From positions 1 to 64,000 of the forward strand of contig JAUIGL010000028.1 of assembly GCA_030430165.1 (NCBI GenBank): a stretch of 64,000 bases of DNA. The letters are read 5' to 3'. This document shows positions 7,965 through 18,400 of this stretch, one piece after another. The number at the start of each line of letters is the position of its first letter. Position 1 is the first letter of the stretch. The DNA comes from a bacterium. Lineage in GTDB: Bacteria > Desulfobacterota > Binatia > HRBIN30 > CADEER01. The translations under genes were made by a program, and so were the position numbers. A model generated the notes under the pieces. It had not been told where the DNA came from. It made no database searches and saw only the letters and a program-made list of their open reading frames with translations.

Positions 7965-10613
7965 TCAGCGCTTCGCCCGCTGCGCGCCGACCAGCTCTTC
8001 GTGGACCGCCGTATCGGCCCGGTCTTTCAGCATGAAGCTCGCATCGCGCTCGCCGTCGACGTGCGACACCCGCAAGCGCAACGGTTGCCCTGCCCGCACC
8101 TGCTCCGCCGGCACGCGCAACAGCCAATAGCCGGATCGGTAGTCGCCGTTCTGCTGCGGCCAGTACTGGAGTCGGTACGGACCGCGCGTCCAGGTCTGCG
8201 GCGTCGTAAAACGCGCGGTCCGGAACTCGAGAGCGAAGCGGCCGTCGACCCACAATTGCGCGGTGCCGGGCACCGGGCTCAACACCGCGGTAAAGGCCAA
8301 CTCGGTGGGCGCGCGCCGCGGTACCGCGGCGGTCTTCCACTCGACCGCGCCATCGGAGTCGTACAGATGCTCGACCCAACCGACGCTCTGGCCGCGGTAG
8401 TCGCCGTCGTGCTCTTGCCGGTGGGCAAAGGCGACGATCTCGGAAAACCCACTGACGACTTGCGCCGGCTCGACGAACGGGTCGATCGCTTGCTCGGGCA
8501 GCTGAATTCGCGCCCGCGACCGAACCCCGACCGGTTGCCCGCCGTCGGCGGCGCGCAACCGCGCCGTGAACGACCAGTCGGCGTGACCGCGGCAGGTCTT
8601 CAGCAGAAGCTGGTTGCTGCCGGCCTCGAGCGACATCACCCAGCGAGCGGCCTGGTTGCCGATCGGCTCCATGCGCGACGTCAGCGGCACGCCGTTGAGC
8701 CAGCCCTGTACCCACTGCTGCGGTCCGTCGAGCTCGAGTGAGGTATCCATCGGCTTGGCCGCCAATAGCTCGGTGGTCGCGTAGGCGCACACCCAGCGCG
8801 GCTCCATTCCCGACGGCTCGATCGCCGAACGATAGAAGTGGTGCAGCTCGACGCGCACGAAGAACGGCAGAATCCGCCGCCAGTAGCGCGGCGTGCCGTC
8901 GACCGAATGGGCGTCGAGCCGCGGCCGATGACCGGGGAAGTGATCCTCCGCCTGGGCCTGGCCCTGCTCGTTGGCAAACGCCCCCAACAGCAACCAGTCG
9001 CGCAGATAGACGCCGCGTTGCTTGATCTCGGCGACCGTGAAAAGCCGGTGCTCGCCGGACAGGTCGCGCACCTCGCCGCGCACCTCGAGCTCGTCGAACA
9101 GCGACAGGTCGCTGTCGCGCAATCCTGCCAGCACCCGCTCGCGCGCCGGATCGTAGCGGCCAAACTCCGCCGGATCGATGATCAGGTAGCCGGGGTTGTA
9201 GCCGTCCAGCCACTGTTCGGGCGACACCCGGTTGTAGAACAGGGGAAAGATCTGCGCCTGGTTGCCGCCGGTGGTGGTCAGCAAGAGAGTGTCGAACTCC
9301 GACCGCGCCGGCTCCATCAGCTCCAGCACTTCGCGATACCCGTACTGGAACGCTTCCGCCGCCAGCTCGGGGTACTGGTCGACGTAGCGATAACCGTAGC
9401 GCCCCGCCTCGAACGCCATCGTCGCCAGGACGACGCACATCAGGATGTCGTGCGCCCAACCGCGCGCCCCCGAGTGCCCCCGCGCCAGCAACTTGTCCGT
9501 GATCGCGGTCGCGCCCGCCGCCGCCAACAAGCAGAACGCCCCGACCCCGATGAACCCGCGAGAAGCGCTCGGCACCTCGTTCATCAGGCTCGGAGCGATC
9601 GGGTAGAGGAAGAGCCACCACAGGAGCAGCTTGCCCTGCGGACGCCCGCGGCGCAGGCACCAGACCACGCCCGCCAGAGTCAGAGGCGCCGTCGCCAGAT
9701 AGATCTGGCCGACTCCCGGGACCGAGTGACGCACCAGCGGATCGCCGTAGAGAAACAGAAAGTCGGCGGTGAAAAAGGTGCTCCAATTGGCGGCGACGTT
9801 GGCCAGGCTTTCCACAGGCCTCGCCCAGTCGACGATCGTCGTCTCGCTGAAGTACTGCCCGGAGCGCTGCCGATGGGTGAGGTCGAAAACCAGCAGCGGG
9901 ATGCCGGTCACGACCGCCGTGGCAATCGCCGCCAGCGTCCAGCGTCCGGCAGCGAACAGAGGCTTTGCGTAGAGGACCGCCGCCGCCAGGAGGAACAACG
10001 GGATGAAGAACTTGGCGGGAGCGTAGGCGTAGAGGCCGAGCGCGAAGGCGAACGCCGACACCACCAGCCAACGCGGCCGGCCGCGAACCCCGAGCAGGAA
10101 CGCGGCGAATCCGCCGGCGACCAATGGCAACAGCGCGATCAGCTCGAAGGCGATCCGACTGAAGTGCAGATGCCAGGGCGAAATCGCCAACAACAATCCG
10201 CTCCACAGGCCGCCGCGGCGACCGCACAGGACGGTCCCCAGCCAGAGGAAGGAGGCTACGCCGAGCACCCCCCACAAGCCCGCCACCAGCCGAATGGTGG
10301 TCTCGCTCAGGCCGAGCACGGCGACCACCGGGATCGCCGAGTAGATGAAGACCGGATTCTTGTAGCTGACGCCGAACGACCAGACGTAGACCGGCAGGAA
10401 GCTGCCCTCTTCGTCGCGCCCGCTCTTCAGCAGCGAGTAGGCGTTGTAGCCGTTGCCCGCCTCGTCGCAGAACAACCCGGCTGGAACGTCGTCCAAGCCC
10501 CAGACCCGAAAGAACAGCGAGAACGCGAGGATCGCGACACAGCCGACGCGAAACAACCGGTCCGACACATCCGGGTCCCTGCCCGCCCGCTCTTCCTCAG
10601 CCGCCGATGCCAT
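7965..10613 (-). CDS. GT-C (family 39-like) membrane glycosyltransferase with large C-terminal domain
   Basis: An 882-residue membrane enzyme of the PMT/ArnT-like GT-C superfamily, which transfers sugars from polyprenyl-phosphate donors on the periplasmic side. After one N-terminal helix, the first loop has the acidic motif FCDEAGNGYNAYSLLKSG expected for the catalytic Asp/Glu. About eleven more helices follow up to residue ~380, then a ~480-residue soluble part with beta-rich repeats. ATG 10613 (MASAAEEE) is chosen because GAGGG lies 2-6 nt upstream; the frame could extend to 10691. It diverges from aroD. Confidence 0.85.
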   Translation of the reverse strand: MASAAEEERAGRDPDVSDRLFRVGCVAILAFSLFFRVWGLDDVPAGLFCDEAGNGYNAYSLLKSGRDEEGSFLPVYVWSFGVSYKNPVFIYSAIPVVAVLGLSETTIRLVAGLWGVLGVASFLWLGTVLCGRRGGLWSGLLLAISPWHLHFSRIAFELIALLPLVAGGFAAFLLGVRGRPRWLVVSAFAFALGLYAYAPAKFFIPLFLLAAAVLYAKPLFAAGRWTLAAIATAVVTGIPLLVFDLTHRQRSGQYFSETTIVDWARPVESLANVAANWSTFFTADFLFLYGDPLVRHSVPGVGQIYLATAPLTLAGVVWCLRRGRPQGKLLLWWLFLYPIAPSLMNEVPSASRGFIGVGAFCLLAAAGATAITDKLLARGHSGARGWAHDILMCVVLATMAFEAGRYGYRYVDQYPELAAEAFQYGYREVLELMEPARSEFDTLLLTTTGGNQAQIFPLFYNRVSPEQWLDGYNPGYLIIDPAEFGRYDPARERVLAGLRDSDLSLFDELEVRGEVRDLSGEHRLFTVAEIKQRGVYLRDWLLLGAFANEQGQAQAEDHFPGHRPRLDAHSVDGTPRYWRRILPFFVRVELHHFYRSAIEPSGMEPRWVCAYATTELLAAKPMDTSLELDGPQQWVQGWLNGVPLTSRMEPIGNQAARWVMSLEAGSNQLLLKTCRGHADWSFTARLRAADGGQPVGVRSRARIQLPEQAIDPFVEPAQVVSGFSEIVAFAHRQEHDGDYRGQSVGWVEHLYDSDGAVEWKTAAVPRRAPTELAFTAVLSPVPGTAQLWVDGRFALEFRTARFTTPQTWTRGPYRLQYWPQQNGDYRSGYWLLRVPAEQVRAGQPLRLRVSHVDGERDASFMLKDRADTAVHEELVGAQRAKR

Positions 10614-10696
10614 GCCCTCGCCAGGCGGAGCGACCCGCCACGTCCGTTTAAACCGAGCCCCGCCGTGAAGTCGAGCCCGCGAGGGAATCATGGTAC

Positions 10697-11455
10697 ATGC
10701 GACGGAAGTCCATGAAAACGCCGCCCCACAACCACGCGATCTCGATCGGCCCGGTCGAGCTCGGCACGCTGCCGCGGATCGCGGTGCCGCTGGTCGATCG
10801 CGAGCTCGGCGAAATCCAGTCGGCCTTGCGCTGGGCGGACATCGTCGAGCTGCGCGTCGACATGTGCGACGCGACCGACGAGAGCGCCGTCGCCGAGAGC
10901 TGTCGCAAGGCCGCCGCGACGGCTCCGTTGCTGGTTACGGTGCGCAGCCACGACCAGGGCGGCGCCATCGAGCTCGACGACCAGCGGCGCCTGGCGCTCT
11001 ACGAAGCGGCGATGCCGCACGCCGACGCCGTCGATGTCGAGCTGCGCTCGCCGATCCGCGACGCCGTGCTCGAACGAGCGCGCAGTCGCGGCGTCACCAC
11101 CATCGTTTCCCACCACGACTTTGCCGCGACCCCCGATCGCGACGAGCTCGATGCGCTGGTCGCGGAAGCGCGCCAGGTCGACGCCGACATCGCCAAGCTC
11201 GCCGCCACCGCCAACGACGCGGGCGACCGCAACCGCCTGCTCGACGTGCTGCGCGCAAACCGCGAGCGAGCGATGATCGTCATCGCAATGGGCGCGCACG
11301 GCGCCGCCTCTCGCGTGTTCTTTCCCCTATGCGGCTCGGTGCTGACCTACGGCTTCCTGCACGACAGCGTCGCCCCCGGACAGCTCTCGATCCGCGAGCT
11401 GCGCGCCGAGCTGGCGCGCTACTGCCCGGGACTGAAGGCGAGTCGCGACGGCTGA
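10697..11455 (+). CDS. aroD: Type I 3-dehydroquinate dehydratase
   Basis: Shikimate-pathway enzyme dehydrating 3-dehydroquinate to 3-dehydroshikimate through a Schiff base. The catalytic pair is visible: His in VSHHDF and the Schiff-base Lys in IAKLAATAND; IVELRVDMC and the C-terminal LTYGFL are also typical. It has 252 residues. The start could be ATG 10697 or ATG 10712 (MKTPPHNH); the latter has GGAAG only 3 nt upstream. A dispersed repeat begins at the stop codon. Confidence 0.93.
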   Translation: MRRKSMKTPPHNHAISIGPVELGTLPRIAVPLVDRELGEIQSALRWADIVELRVDMCDATDESAVAESCRKAAATAPLLVTVRSHDQGGAIELDDQRRLALYEAAMPHADAVDVELRSPIRDAVLERARSRGVTTIVSHHDFAATPDRDELDALVAEARQVDADIAKLAATANDAGDRNRLLDVLRANRERAMIVIAMGAHGAASRVFFPLCGSVLTYGFLHDSVAPGQLSIRELRAELARYCPGLKASRDG

Positions 11456-11515
11456 AACTCGCTGCGCTCGTCGGCTAGGGCATAGGCATAGGCAAGGTGT
11501 GGTCGTCGCCAACGC
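11456..11515 (+). repeat. Dispersed intergenic repeat, copy 2
   Basis: AACTCGC, then GGCATAGGCATAGGCAAGG and GGTCGTCGCCAACGCG follow the pattern of the copies at 431-516 and 40174-40276. It lies between the convergent aroD and SDR genes, directly after the aroD stop. Confidence 0.5.
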
Positions 11516-11557
11516 GGCGGAGTCGACTGGGAAAGCAGGTCGGTGATGCGGGCGAGA

Positions 11558-12397
11558 TCACAGGCCGCGGCGCCGCCGCTCGCGCGCGCTCAGGGTGTGC
11601 ACCAACCGCCCCATCGACCCCGGGAAGAAGCGCTTCATGTAGTACATCCACCACGCCTCGGGGGAGACCGGCGCCACCGCGCGGTTCTTCTCGATCGCCT
11701 TGAGGATGTTCGCGGCCACCCGTTCGGGTCCGTAGTTGCGGCGCTGGTAAGCCGACACGATCTCGGCCCGGTTGTCGTCGGTAGCCATCGGTCCGACCAT
11801 GCGCGAGCTCTGCGTGATCGGCGTGTTGATGATCCCCGGACAGACCGCGGTGACGCCGATCCCGTAGTTGGCGAGCTCGTCGCGCAGCGATTCGGAAAGA
11901 CCGACCACCGCGAACTTGGTGGTCGAGTAGGCGCACAGGGCTTCGGTCGCAACCAGGCCCGCCGCCGAGGCGATGTTGACCACGTGCCCCGAGCCGCGCT
12001 CGACCATCGGCGGCAGGAAGTAGTGGCAACCGTACACGACGCCCCAGAGATTGATGCCGACCACCCAATTCCAGTCTTCGAGCCCGGTGTGCAGGAAGCC
12101 GCCGCCCAGGCCGACGCCGGCGTTGTTGACGAGAACGTCGACGGCCGCGACCTCGGCGTGCACTGCCTCGGCGAAGGCGGCCATGTCCTCGGCCTTGGCG
12201 ACGTCGACCCGGCGCTGGATGACCTTGCGCCCCGTCGCTTCGATTTCCTTTGCGACCTCGGTGAGGGCTTTCTGATTGATGTCGCAAATCGCCAGATCCG
12301 CCCCGCGCCGCGCCAGCGCCAGTGCCGTTTCGCGCCCGATGCCGCTCGCCGCCCCGGTCACCAACGCCGCCTTGCCCGTCATGTTCGAGATGTCCAT
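11558..12397 (-). CDS. Short-chain dehydrogenase/reductase
   Basis: A classical NAD(P)-dependent SDR of 279 residues. The cofactor motif is TGAASGIG (about residues 14-21), followed by NNAG, a conserved Ser in NIASAAG and the catalytic Tyr-x3-Lys in YSTTK. The longer C-terminal tail (YYMKRFFPGSM...) with hydrophobic and basic residues resembles SDRs acting on lipophilic substrates. ATG 12397 opens the gene; an internal Met (MTGKAAL) is a possible alternative. It diverges from the MaoC-like hydratase across a 135-nt gap, so both may belong to fatty-acyl or related metabolism. Confidence 0.9.
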   Translation of the reverse strand: MDISNMTGKAALVTGAASGIGRETALALARRGADLAICDINQKALTEVAKEIEATGRKVIQRRVDVAKAEDMAAFAEAVHAEVAAVDVLVNNAGVGLGGGFLHTGLEDWNWVVGINLWGVVYGCHYFLPPMVERGSGHVVNIASAAGLVATEALCAYSTTKFAVVGLSESLRDELANYGIGVTAVCPGIINTPITQSSRMVGPMATDDNRAEIVSAYQRRNYGPERVAANILKAIEKNRAVAPVSPEAWWMYYMKRFFPGSMGRLVHTLSARERRRRGL

Positions 12398-12532
12398 GCA
12401 TCAGTTCCTAGCAGTACCCACCGGCGAGCGCACGGTCGGCCGGCTGTCGGGTCCCCGAGACGGGTCGCGGCACCGCCGCGACGTTGCTAAGCTCCCGCTG
12501 CACACGGCGATTCACACGCGGGAGGACACACC

Positions 12533-13006
12533 ATGGACGACATCCGATTCGACGACATCGACGGGCTGCGAGCCCGGATCAGCGAGGACTTCGGCGAGTT
12601 TGGCGCGGAGAAAGAAGTTACCCAGGAGATGATCAACCAGTTCGCCGACCTCACCGGTGACCACCAGTGGATCCACGTCGACGTCGAGCGCGCCAAGAAA
12701 GAAAGCCCGTTCGGCCAGCCGATCGCACACGGATTTCTGACACTGAGCCTGCTACCGACACTGCGCACGTCGACCGACTACCGCATCGTCGGCTACGGCA
12801 ACGCCACCAACTACGGCGCCGACAAGCTGCGCTTCATCTCGCCGGTGCCGGCCGGGTCGAAGGTCCACGCGCGCTCGCGCCTGGTCGACATCCAGCAAAA
12901 GCCCAAGGGCACGCAGGTCACCCAGGAGATCGCCGTGCACGTCGTCGGCAACGACCGCCCTGCGCTCCTCTACCGAATGCTGGTCCTCTACCACCCGGCT
13001 CAGTAG
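12533..13006 (+). CDS. MaoC-like (R)-specific enoyl-CoA hydratase
   Basis: A 157-residue single hot-dog-fold hydratase. The hydratase-2 signature is present as FADLTGDHQWIHVD followed by FGQPIAHGFLTLSL, with catalytic Asp and His. It hydrates trans-2-enoyl-CoA to (R)-3-hydroxyacyl-CoA. GGGAGG lies about 12 nt upstream of ATG 12533. The aminotransferase gene follows after 36 nt. The neighbouring enoyl-reductase-type SDR is compatible with acyl-CoA chemistry. Confidence 0.9.
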   Translation: MDDIRFDDIDGLRARISEDFGEFGAEKEVTQEMINQFADLTGDHQWIHVDVERAKKESPFGQPIAHGFLTLSLLPTLRTSTDYRIVGYGNATNYGADKLRFISPVPAGSKVHARSRLVDIQQKPKGTQVTQEIAVHVVGNDRPALLYRMLVLYHPAQ

Positions 13007-13042
13007 AACCAAACCTAGACCCCAGATCCTAGATCCCACACG

Positions 13043-14155
13043 ATGATTCCTCCGGTTGATCCCGCGGGCGAGTACAAAGCTCTCGAGCGAGAGATCGACG
13101 CCGCCGTCAAGCGAGTGCTGGCGAGCGGTCAGTTCGTCGGCGGCTCGGAGATCGGCGATTTCGAAGCCGAGCTCGGAGAGTTCGTCGGCGCCGAGCACGT
13201 CGTCGGCGTCGGCAACGGCACCGACGCACTCGAAATCGCGCTCGCCGCCTGCGGCATCGGCCCAGGCGACCGGGTGGCGGTTCCGGCGTTCACCTTCGCC
13301 GCGACCGTCGAGGCGGTGGTGCGGGTCGGCGCAATCCCGGTCCTGGTCGACGTCCTCGACAGCAACTTGACGATCGACACCCAGGCGCTGGCGGCGCGGC
13401 TGCGCGACGGCGATCCGGTCAAGGGCGTGATTCCGGTGCACCTCTACGGCCACCCGGCCGACATGGAGGCCCTGCTCGAGCTGCGCGCCGACCGGCCGTT
13501 TGTGATCATCGAGGACGCCGCCCAGTCGCACGGCGCGCGCTGCCAGGTCGGCGGCAGTCGCAGGCGCGTCGGCGCGATCGGCGACGCCGGCTGCTTTTCG
13601 TTCTATCCGACCAAGAATCTCGGCGCCGCCGGCGACGCCGGCGCGGTTGCGACGAATGACGAAGCCGTCGCCCAAAAGGCCCGCTTGATCGCCAACCACG
13701 GCGACATCTCCAAGTACGAGCACACCCTCGCCGACGGCCGCAATTCACGCCTCGACGCGATCCAGGCGGCAATCCTCCGCATCAAGCTGCGCCACCTCGA
13801 CGACTGGAACGCGGCACGGCGCCGCATCGCCGCGACCTACACCAATCAACTGGCCGAGCTCGCCGCCCGCCTACCCGTCGAACGAGCGGGTGCCGAGAGC
13901 GTCTTCCACCAGTACACGATCCGCATCGCCGACCGAGACGCGGTGCAAGCGCGGTTGCGCGAGCGCGAGATCGTCGCCGGCATCCACTACCCGCGCGCCA
14001 TCCACCAGCAACCCGGCTTCGCCCAGTTCTCCGAGGAAGGCGCCTCCTACCCGATCGCCGAGGCCGCCGCCGCCGAGGTCCTGTGCCTACCGATCTACCC
14101 CCTGATGAAAGACCGCGACGTCAACCGAGTCATCAAGGCTTTGCTCGCAGGATGA
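13043..14155 (+). CDS. DegT/DnrJ/EryC1/StrS family sugar aminotransferase
   Basis: A 370-residue PLP-dependent aminotransferase that typically converts a nucleotide keto-sugar to an amino sugar. The catalytic Lys lies in SFYPTKNLGA, preceded by the cofactor-binding EDAAQSHGA and GNGTDALEIAL. The C-terminal YPRAIHQQPGF is also family-typical. It sits 36 nt after the MaoC gene. This is the WbpE/PglE-like branch judging from the SFYP.KNLGA form. No other sugar-nucleotide genes are adjacent, so the pathway is unclear. Confidence 0.92.
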   Translation: MIPPVDPAGEYKALEREIDAAVKRVLASGQFVGGSEIGDFEAELGEFVGAEHVVGVGNGTDALEIALAACGIGPGDRVAVPAFTFAATVEAVVRVGAIPVLVDVLDSNLTIDTQALAARLRDGDPVKGVIPVHLYGHPADMEALLELRADRPFVIIEDAAQSHGARCQVGGSRRRVGAIGDAGCFSFYPTKNLGAAGDAGAVATNDEAVAQKARLIANHGDISKYEHTLADGRNSRLDAIQAAILRIKLRHLDDWNAARRRIAATYTNQLAELAARLPVERAGAESVFHQYTIRIADRDAVQARLREREIVAGIHYPRAIHQQPGFAQFSEEGASYPIAEAAAAEVLCLPIYPLMKDRDVNRVIKALLAG

Positions 14156-14158
14156 GTT

Positions 14159-14332
14159 TAGCCGCAGAGGAACGCAGATCTACGCTGATAGGATACCGGT
14201 AAGAGAATACTCACCACGGAAAACACGGATGAACACTGATGAGAGCACGAACCAAACCGTGTCCATCCGTGTTCTCCGTGGTAAATTTTTTCCCGATGCC
14301 CATCAGCGACCATCTGCGTTGATCTGCGGCTA
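14159..14332 (+). repeat. Nested inverted repeat (GCCGCAGA outer arms, CACGGA inner arms), copy 1
   Basis: The outer arms are AGCCGCAGAGGAACGCAGAT (from 14160) and its near-complement ending CTGCGGCT. The inner arms are CACCACGGAAAACACGGATG and CCATCCGTGTTCTCCGTGG. Each arm is a loose tandem of 11-12-bp words (GCAGATGAACGC, CACGGATGAACA). The same layout recurs at 18971-19132 and 34067-34379, with an inner-arm-only version at 41320-41379. It lies between convergent genes. Confidence 0.75.
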
Positions 14333-14337
14333 GTCTT

Positions 14338-15396
14338 TTAAGGTCCGAGATCCTCCCGAAGGATATCCACCGTCGAAAGATCGGCGAGCGCCTGGTTGGC
14401 GCGCGCCGTCGCCGCTTTGCCGACGCTCAGCGCCTGCCACTTGTCGCCCATCGTCAGGGTGGTCGTCGCGGCGACCCAGGAATAGCCTACGAGACGGCAA
14501 TAGCGACGCCGCAGGTCTTCCGCGGGGGGCGGCTCTACCCCTTGTGCCGCAAGGGTTTGGCGGTACACCCGCAAGACGTCGTCCTGCTCGGCGCGGCGCA
14601 TTTCCGCCGGGATCGAGTTGGCGAGAAAGTACGCGATGTCGCGGATTCCGGGAGCCCGACACAGCACCGCCCAGTCGAGAAAGCCCGGCGTCTCGCGGTC
14701 GTCGAATTGATTGCCGATGTGGCAATCGCCGTGGCAGAGCGTCCGCTCTCCCTCCTCCCAGAGATCACACACCTCATCCGTGCGCTCGATGTAGAGAGCG
14801 GCGAGGCCGCGAAATACCTCGGGCATGTCGTCACCGAAGTCGTCGAGCGCCTGCTTGATCAACATCGGACCGAGCTCGTGTCGCATCGGCGCACCGATCC
14901 AGGCGAGATCGGCGTCGAAGCGAGGACTGTCCCAGTACGCCGCGTGCAGCCGCGCCAGCGATTCGGCGACCCGCCGCACGCGCGCCGCGTCGCCTTGGTC
15001 GAGCGAGGTCGGGAAACCGCAGCCAGCCGCGGCGAGGTCTTCCATCAGCATCAGGTAAGCCGACCCGTCGTCCGAAGCCTCGGCGTAGTACGGGGTCGGG
15101 CAGCGCACCGGAACCTCGCCCGCCAGCTGGCGATAGAAACGCACTTCCCGCTTGCCCATTCCGGTCGCGCTGACCATCGCCTGCTGCATCGGGTCGGTCG
15201 GCGGCAGCTTGACGAACATGGTGGCCGGCGCCGAGCCACCTCCGGAGTACTTCAGCTGCAAGCGGGCGCGGCCGGTGGTGCCGGCGTTCCAGTCGACCAC
15301 CTCGGCATCCTGGACCCGGGTTTCGGGCCCCAGCGTCTCGCCGAGCGCGTCGTTCAACCAAGTGGGAGTGAGCTCTGCCGCATCCATCGGAATCAT
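14338..15396 (-). CDS. Aminoglycoside-phosphotransferase-fold small-molecule kinase
   Basis: A 352-residue protein-kinase-like phosphotransferase of the APH/ecdysteroid-kinase type. The catalytic loop is LCHGDCHIGNQF and the metal-binding Asp follows in FLDWAVL; the ATP-binding lid includes FVKLPP. ATG 15396 (MIPMDAAELTP) is preferred; the frame can extend to a TTG at 15432. The target is unknown. Homologues act on small metabolites rather than antibiotics in most environmental bacteria, so resistance should not be assumed. Confidence 0.82.
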   Translation of the reverse strand: MIPMDAAELTPTWLNDALGETLGPETRVQDAEVVDWNAGTTGRARLQLKYSGGGSAPATMFVKLPPTDPMQQAMVSATGMGKREVRFYRQLAGEVPVRCPTPYYAEASDDGSAYLMLMEDLAAAGCGFPTSLDQGDAARVRRVAESLARLHAAYWDSPRFDADLAWIGAPMRHELGPMLIKQALDDFGDDMPEVFRGLAALYIERTDEVCDLWEEGERTLCHGDCHIGNQFDDRETPGFLDWAVLCRAPGIRDIAYFLANSIPAEMRRAEQDDVLRVYRQTLAAQGVEPPPAEDLRRRYCRLVGYSWVAATTTLTMGDKWQALSVGKAATARANQALADLSTVDILREDLGP

Positions 15397-15488
15397 CGTC
15401 GCAACATCCGACGAATCGGCTACCGACTGCAACGCACAGAGAGAGCAGGCCGGTGTCTCGCCGCCCCGCCGCGGCGATCAATGCCGCA

Positions 15489-18400
15489 TCAGGCGGGCAC
15501 TGCCTCCGACCGCGCCGCACCCAGCGCCGCTTCCTTGGCCTCGCCGAGCAGGCGCTCGGCGCGCTGGCTGTAGCGCCCCAGCCCGGCTTCTCGGCTGATC
15601 TCCAGGGAGCGGGTGAAGTGCACCTCGGCCTCGGTTGGGCGTCCGCGCACGAAGGCCAGCTTGCCGAGGCCGTTGAGGCTGACCGCCTGCCCCAGCTTCG
15701 ACGAGATCGCCTCGGCGATCCGCAGACTCTCGGCGAAGCAGCGCTCGCTCTCGTCCCAGTACTCCTCGCCGAGGCGCAGCGTCGAGTCGCCGAGCGCGGC
15801 GCTGGAGAACATGATCCGCAGGCGCCCCGCGGAATGCGCCAGCGCCTCGCGCGCCAGGGTTTCGGCACGACGGAACTTGAGCAACCCGACCAACCCTTCG
15901 ACCAGCGGCAGAATCGACAGCACGATGTTTCCGCCCATCGCGATCCCCTGCTCCGCCAGCGACACGACCCGGGCCGGCGGCGCCTCGCCGTCGATCTCGG
16001 CATGAACCGCGACCAACTGGATCGCCGCCTTGCGAATCCCCCACTCGATGCCGATCTCTTCGCTCCGCTCGAAGCCGGCCTTGGCCCAGTGCAACGACTT
16101 GTCGTAGTTGCCGCGCAAGAACTCGATGTATCCGAGCTGGGACAGGGAGGAAGTCTCGACGGTTCGATTGCCTGCCGCCCGGGCCAGCTCGATCGATTCT
16201 TTCGCCTGCTCGAACGATTTGTCGAGGTCGTCGGCAAAGCAGCGGACCTGCTGCTGCATCATGCGCGCCGACAGGTAGATCTCGCCGAGTGTCCCGCTCT
16301 CGTCGATCGCGAGTTGGCGCGCCATCGTCTGCTCGAGGCTGTCGATGGCTTCTTCGAAGCGGCCGTCGAGCAGGTAGTTCCAAGCCAGGGCGCGCGACGC
16401 GCTGTTGACCAGCTCCTGGTTGCCCTCGACGCGTGCCGCCTCGACCCCTTCCTCGACCGAGCGCAGGCCGCGATCGAACTCCTCCGGGTCGGTGGTCAGG
16501 ATCATGCCGAAGAAGGTTTTGGCCGTCGCCAGCGTCTGCCTTTGTCCGAGGTCGGTGGCGAGCGCGATCGAAAGCTCCGCCGCCTCGCGCGCCAGCGGAT
16601 CCTCGGAGGATCCGTACAACACCAGCATTCGACAATAGCCGAGCGCCGCCTCCAGCAAGCGCTCGCGGCTCTGCGGACCGCTGCGCTCGGCATGCGACTC
16701 GGCGATCTCCCACGCCTGGCGGTACAGGTCGCTCGCCGCGCGAAACGCCGGCAACCGCTCCGCTTCGGCGGCGGCCGCCAGGAGCGCGTCGATCGCCTTC
16801 GACTCGTTGGCGCTGCGCGCATAGTGGTAGGCGACGATCGAGGCGCGGGCGCCGTGCTGACTCAACATCTCGCCCACCTTCTCGTGCAGTGCGCGCCGCT
16901 CCTTGAGCAGCAGGCTCTCGTAGGCGACATCCTGGGTCAGACTCTCGCCGAAGCGGTACTCGGCGGCGTCGCTCGCGCCGACCCGGTGGACGACGCCGCG
17001 TTCCACCAGCTGGCCGAGCGCCGCGCTCACCTTTTCCCCGTTGGCGTCGAGCAACTCGGCGACGTCGTCGCGGGAAAACTGACGGCCGAGAATCGCCCCG
17101 AGTTGCGCCGTGCGCTTTGCCGCCGGCGCGAGTCTGTCGAGCCGCGCCGCCAGGACCTCGCGCACCGACCCCGGAATCACGATCTGATCGACGTCACCCG
17201 CCACCTCGCAGCCGTCAGTGCCGCAACGAACCAGTCCGCGCTCGAGCAGCGAACGGGTGATCTCTTCTACGAAGAACGGACTGCCCTCGGCGCGCTCCCG
17301 CACGCGCTTGGTGACGACCTCCGGCAACGCGCCGCCGACGATGTTGCGCATGATCTCGTCCATCGCCCGGTTCGACAGCGGACGCAGGTAAATCCGGGTC
17401 AGCGCCGCCTTGGTGCCCCAGCGGTACACCTCGTCCGGCCGCGAGCTGATGACGATCATCACCCGCGCGTGACGAAGCCCGCCGAGTGCCATCTCCAACA
17501 GCTCGCGCGACTGCTCGTCGGCCCAGTGCAAGTCCTCGAAGATCACCACCACCGGCGCCCGCATTGCCTCGCGCAGAACCAGGTCGCCGAGCGCGCGCGT
17601 CGTCTCCTGCTGCAGCTCGTCGATCGGCACCTCGCTCGAATCGAGCTCGCGCTGCGACAACAGGCGCTTGAGATGGGGGAACTCGCGCTCGACTTTGAGC
17701 GGATCCATACCGGTCTTGTCGGCCACCGAGGCTTTGGCTTCGGCTTCGCAGGTATCGTCGGTGAGCCCGAAGAAGCTGCGCAGCATGTAGATGAACGGAT
17801 AGTACGGCTCCGGCTGATGCAGCGCCGCGCAACGTGCTTCGAAGAAGGTGACGTCGCCCGCCGACAGGTGCTCGCGCAGCTCGTGAATGAGCCGCGACTT
17901 GCCACTGCCGGCGTCACCCACCAATTCGACGACCTGGGGCAGCCCCTGCTCGAGGCGGTCGAAACAGGCAATCAGCTGCGCCAGCTCGGCGTCGCGTCCG
18001 ACGAACGGGGTCAGCCCGCGCCGCGTCGCGACCGCCATCGGGCTGGTGGCGTCGACCGCCTCCAGCACCTCGAACGCCGCTACCGGGTCGCTCTTCCCTT
18101 TGACCTCGAACGGACCGGCGGGCCGCATGCGGAAGAAGGCCCGCGCCAGACGCTCGGTCTCGTCGCTGATCAAGATCGATCCGGGCTCGGCCAGCGATTC
18201 CAGACGCGCCGCCAGATTGGTGGTGTCGCCAACCGCCGTGTAGTCCATCTTGAGATCGTTGCCGACGGCGCCCGCAACCACCGGCCCGGTGTTGACGCCG
18301 ATCCGCGCCGGCAGCTGGATGTCGCGCGCCGCCAACTTGCGATTGAAGTCGACCATCGCGTCGCGAATCGCCAGCGCCGCCCACAGGGCCCGCTGCGCAT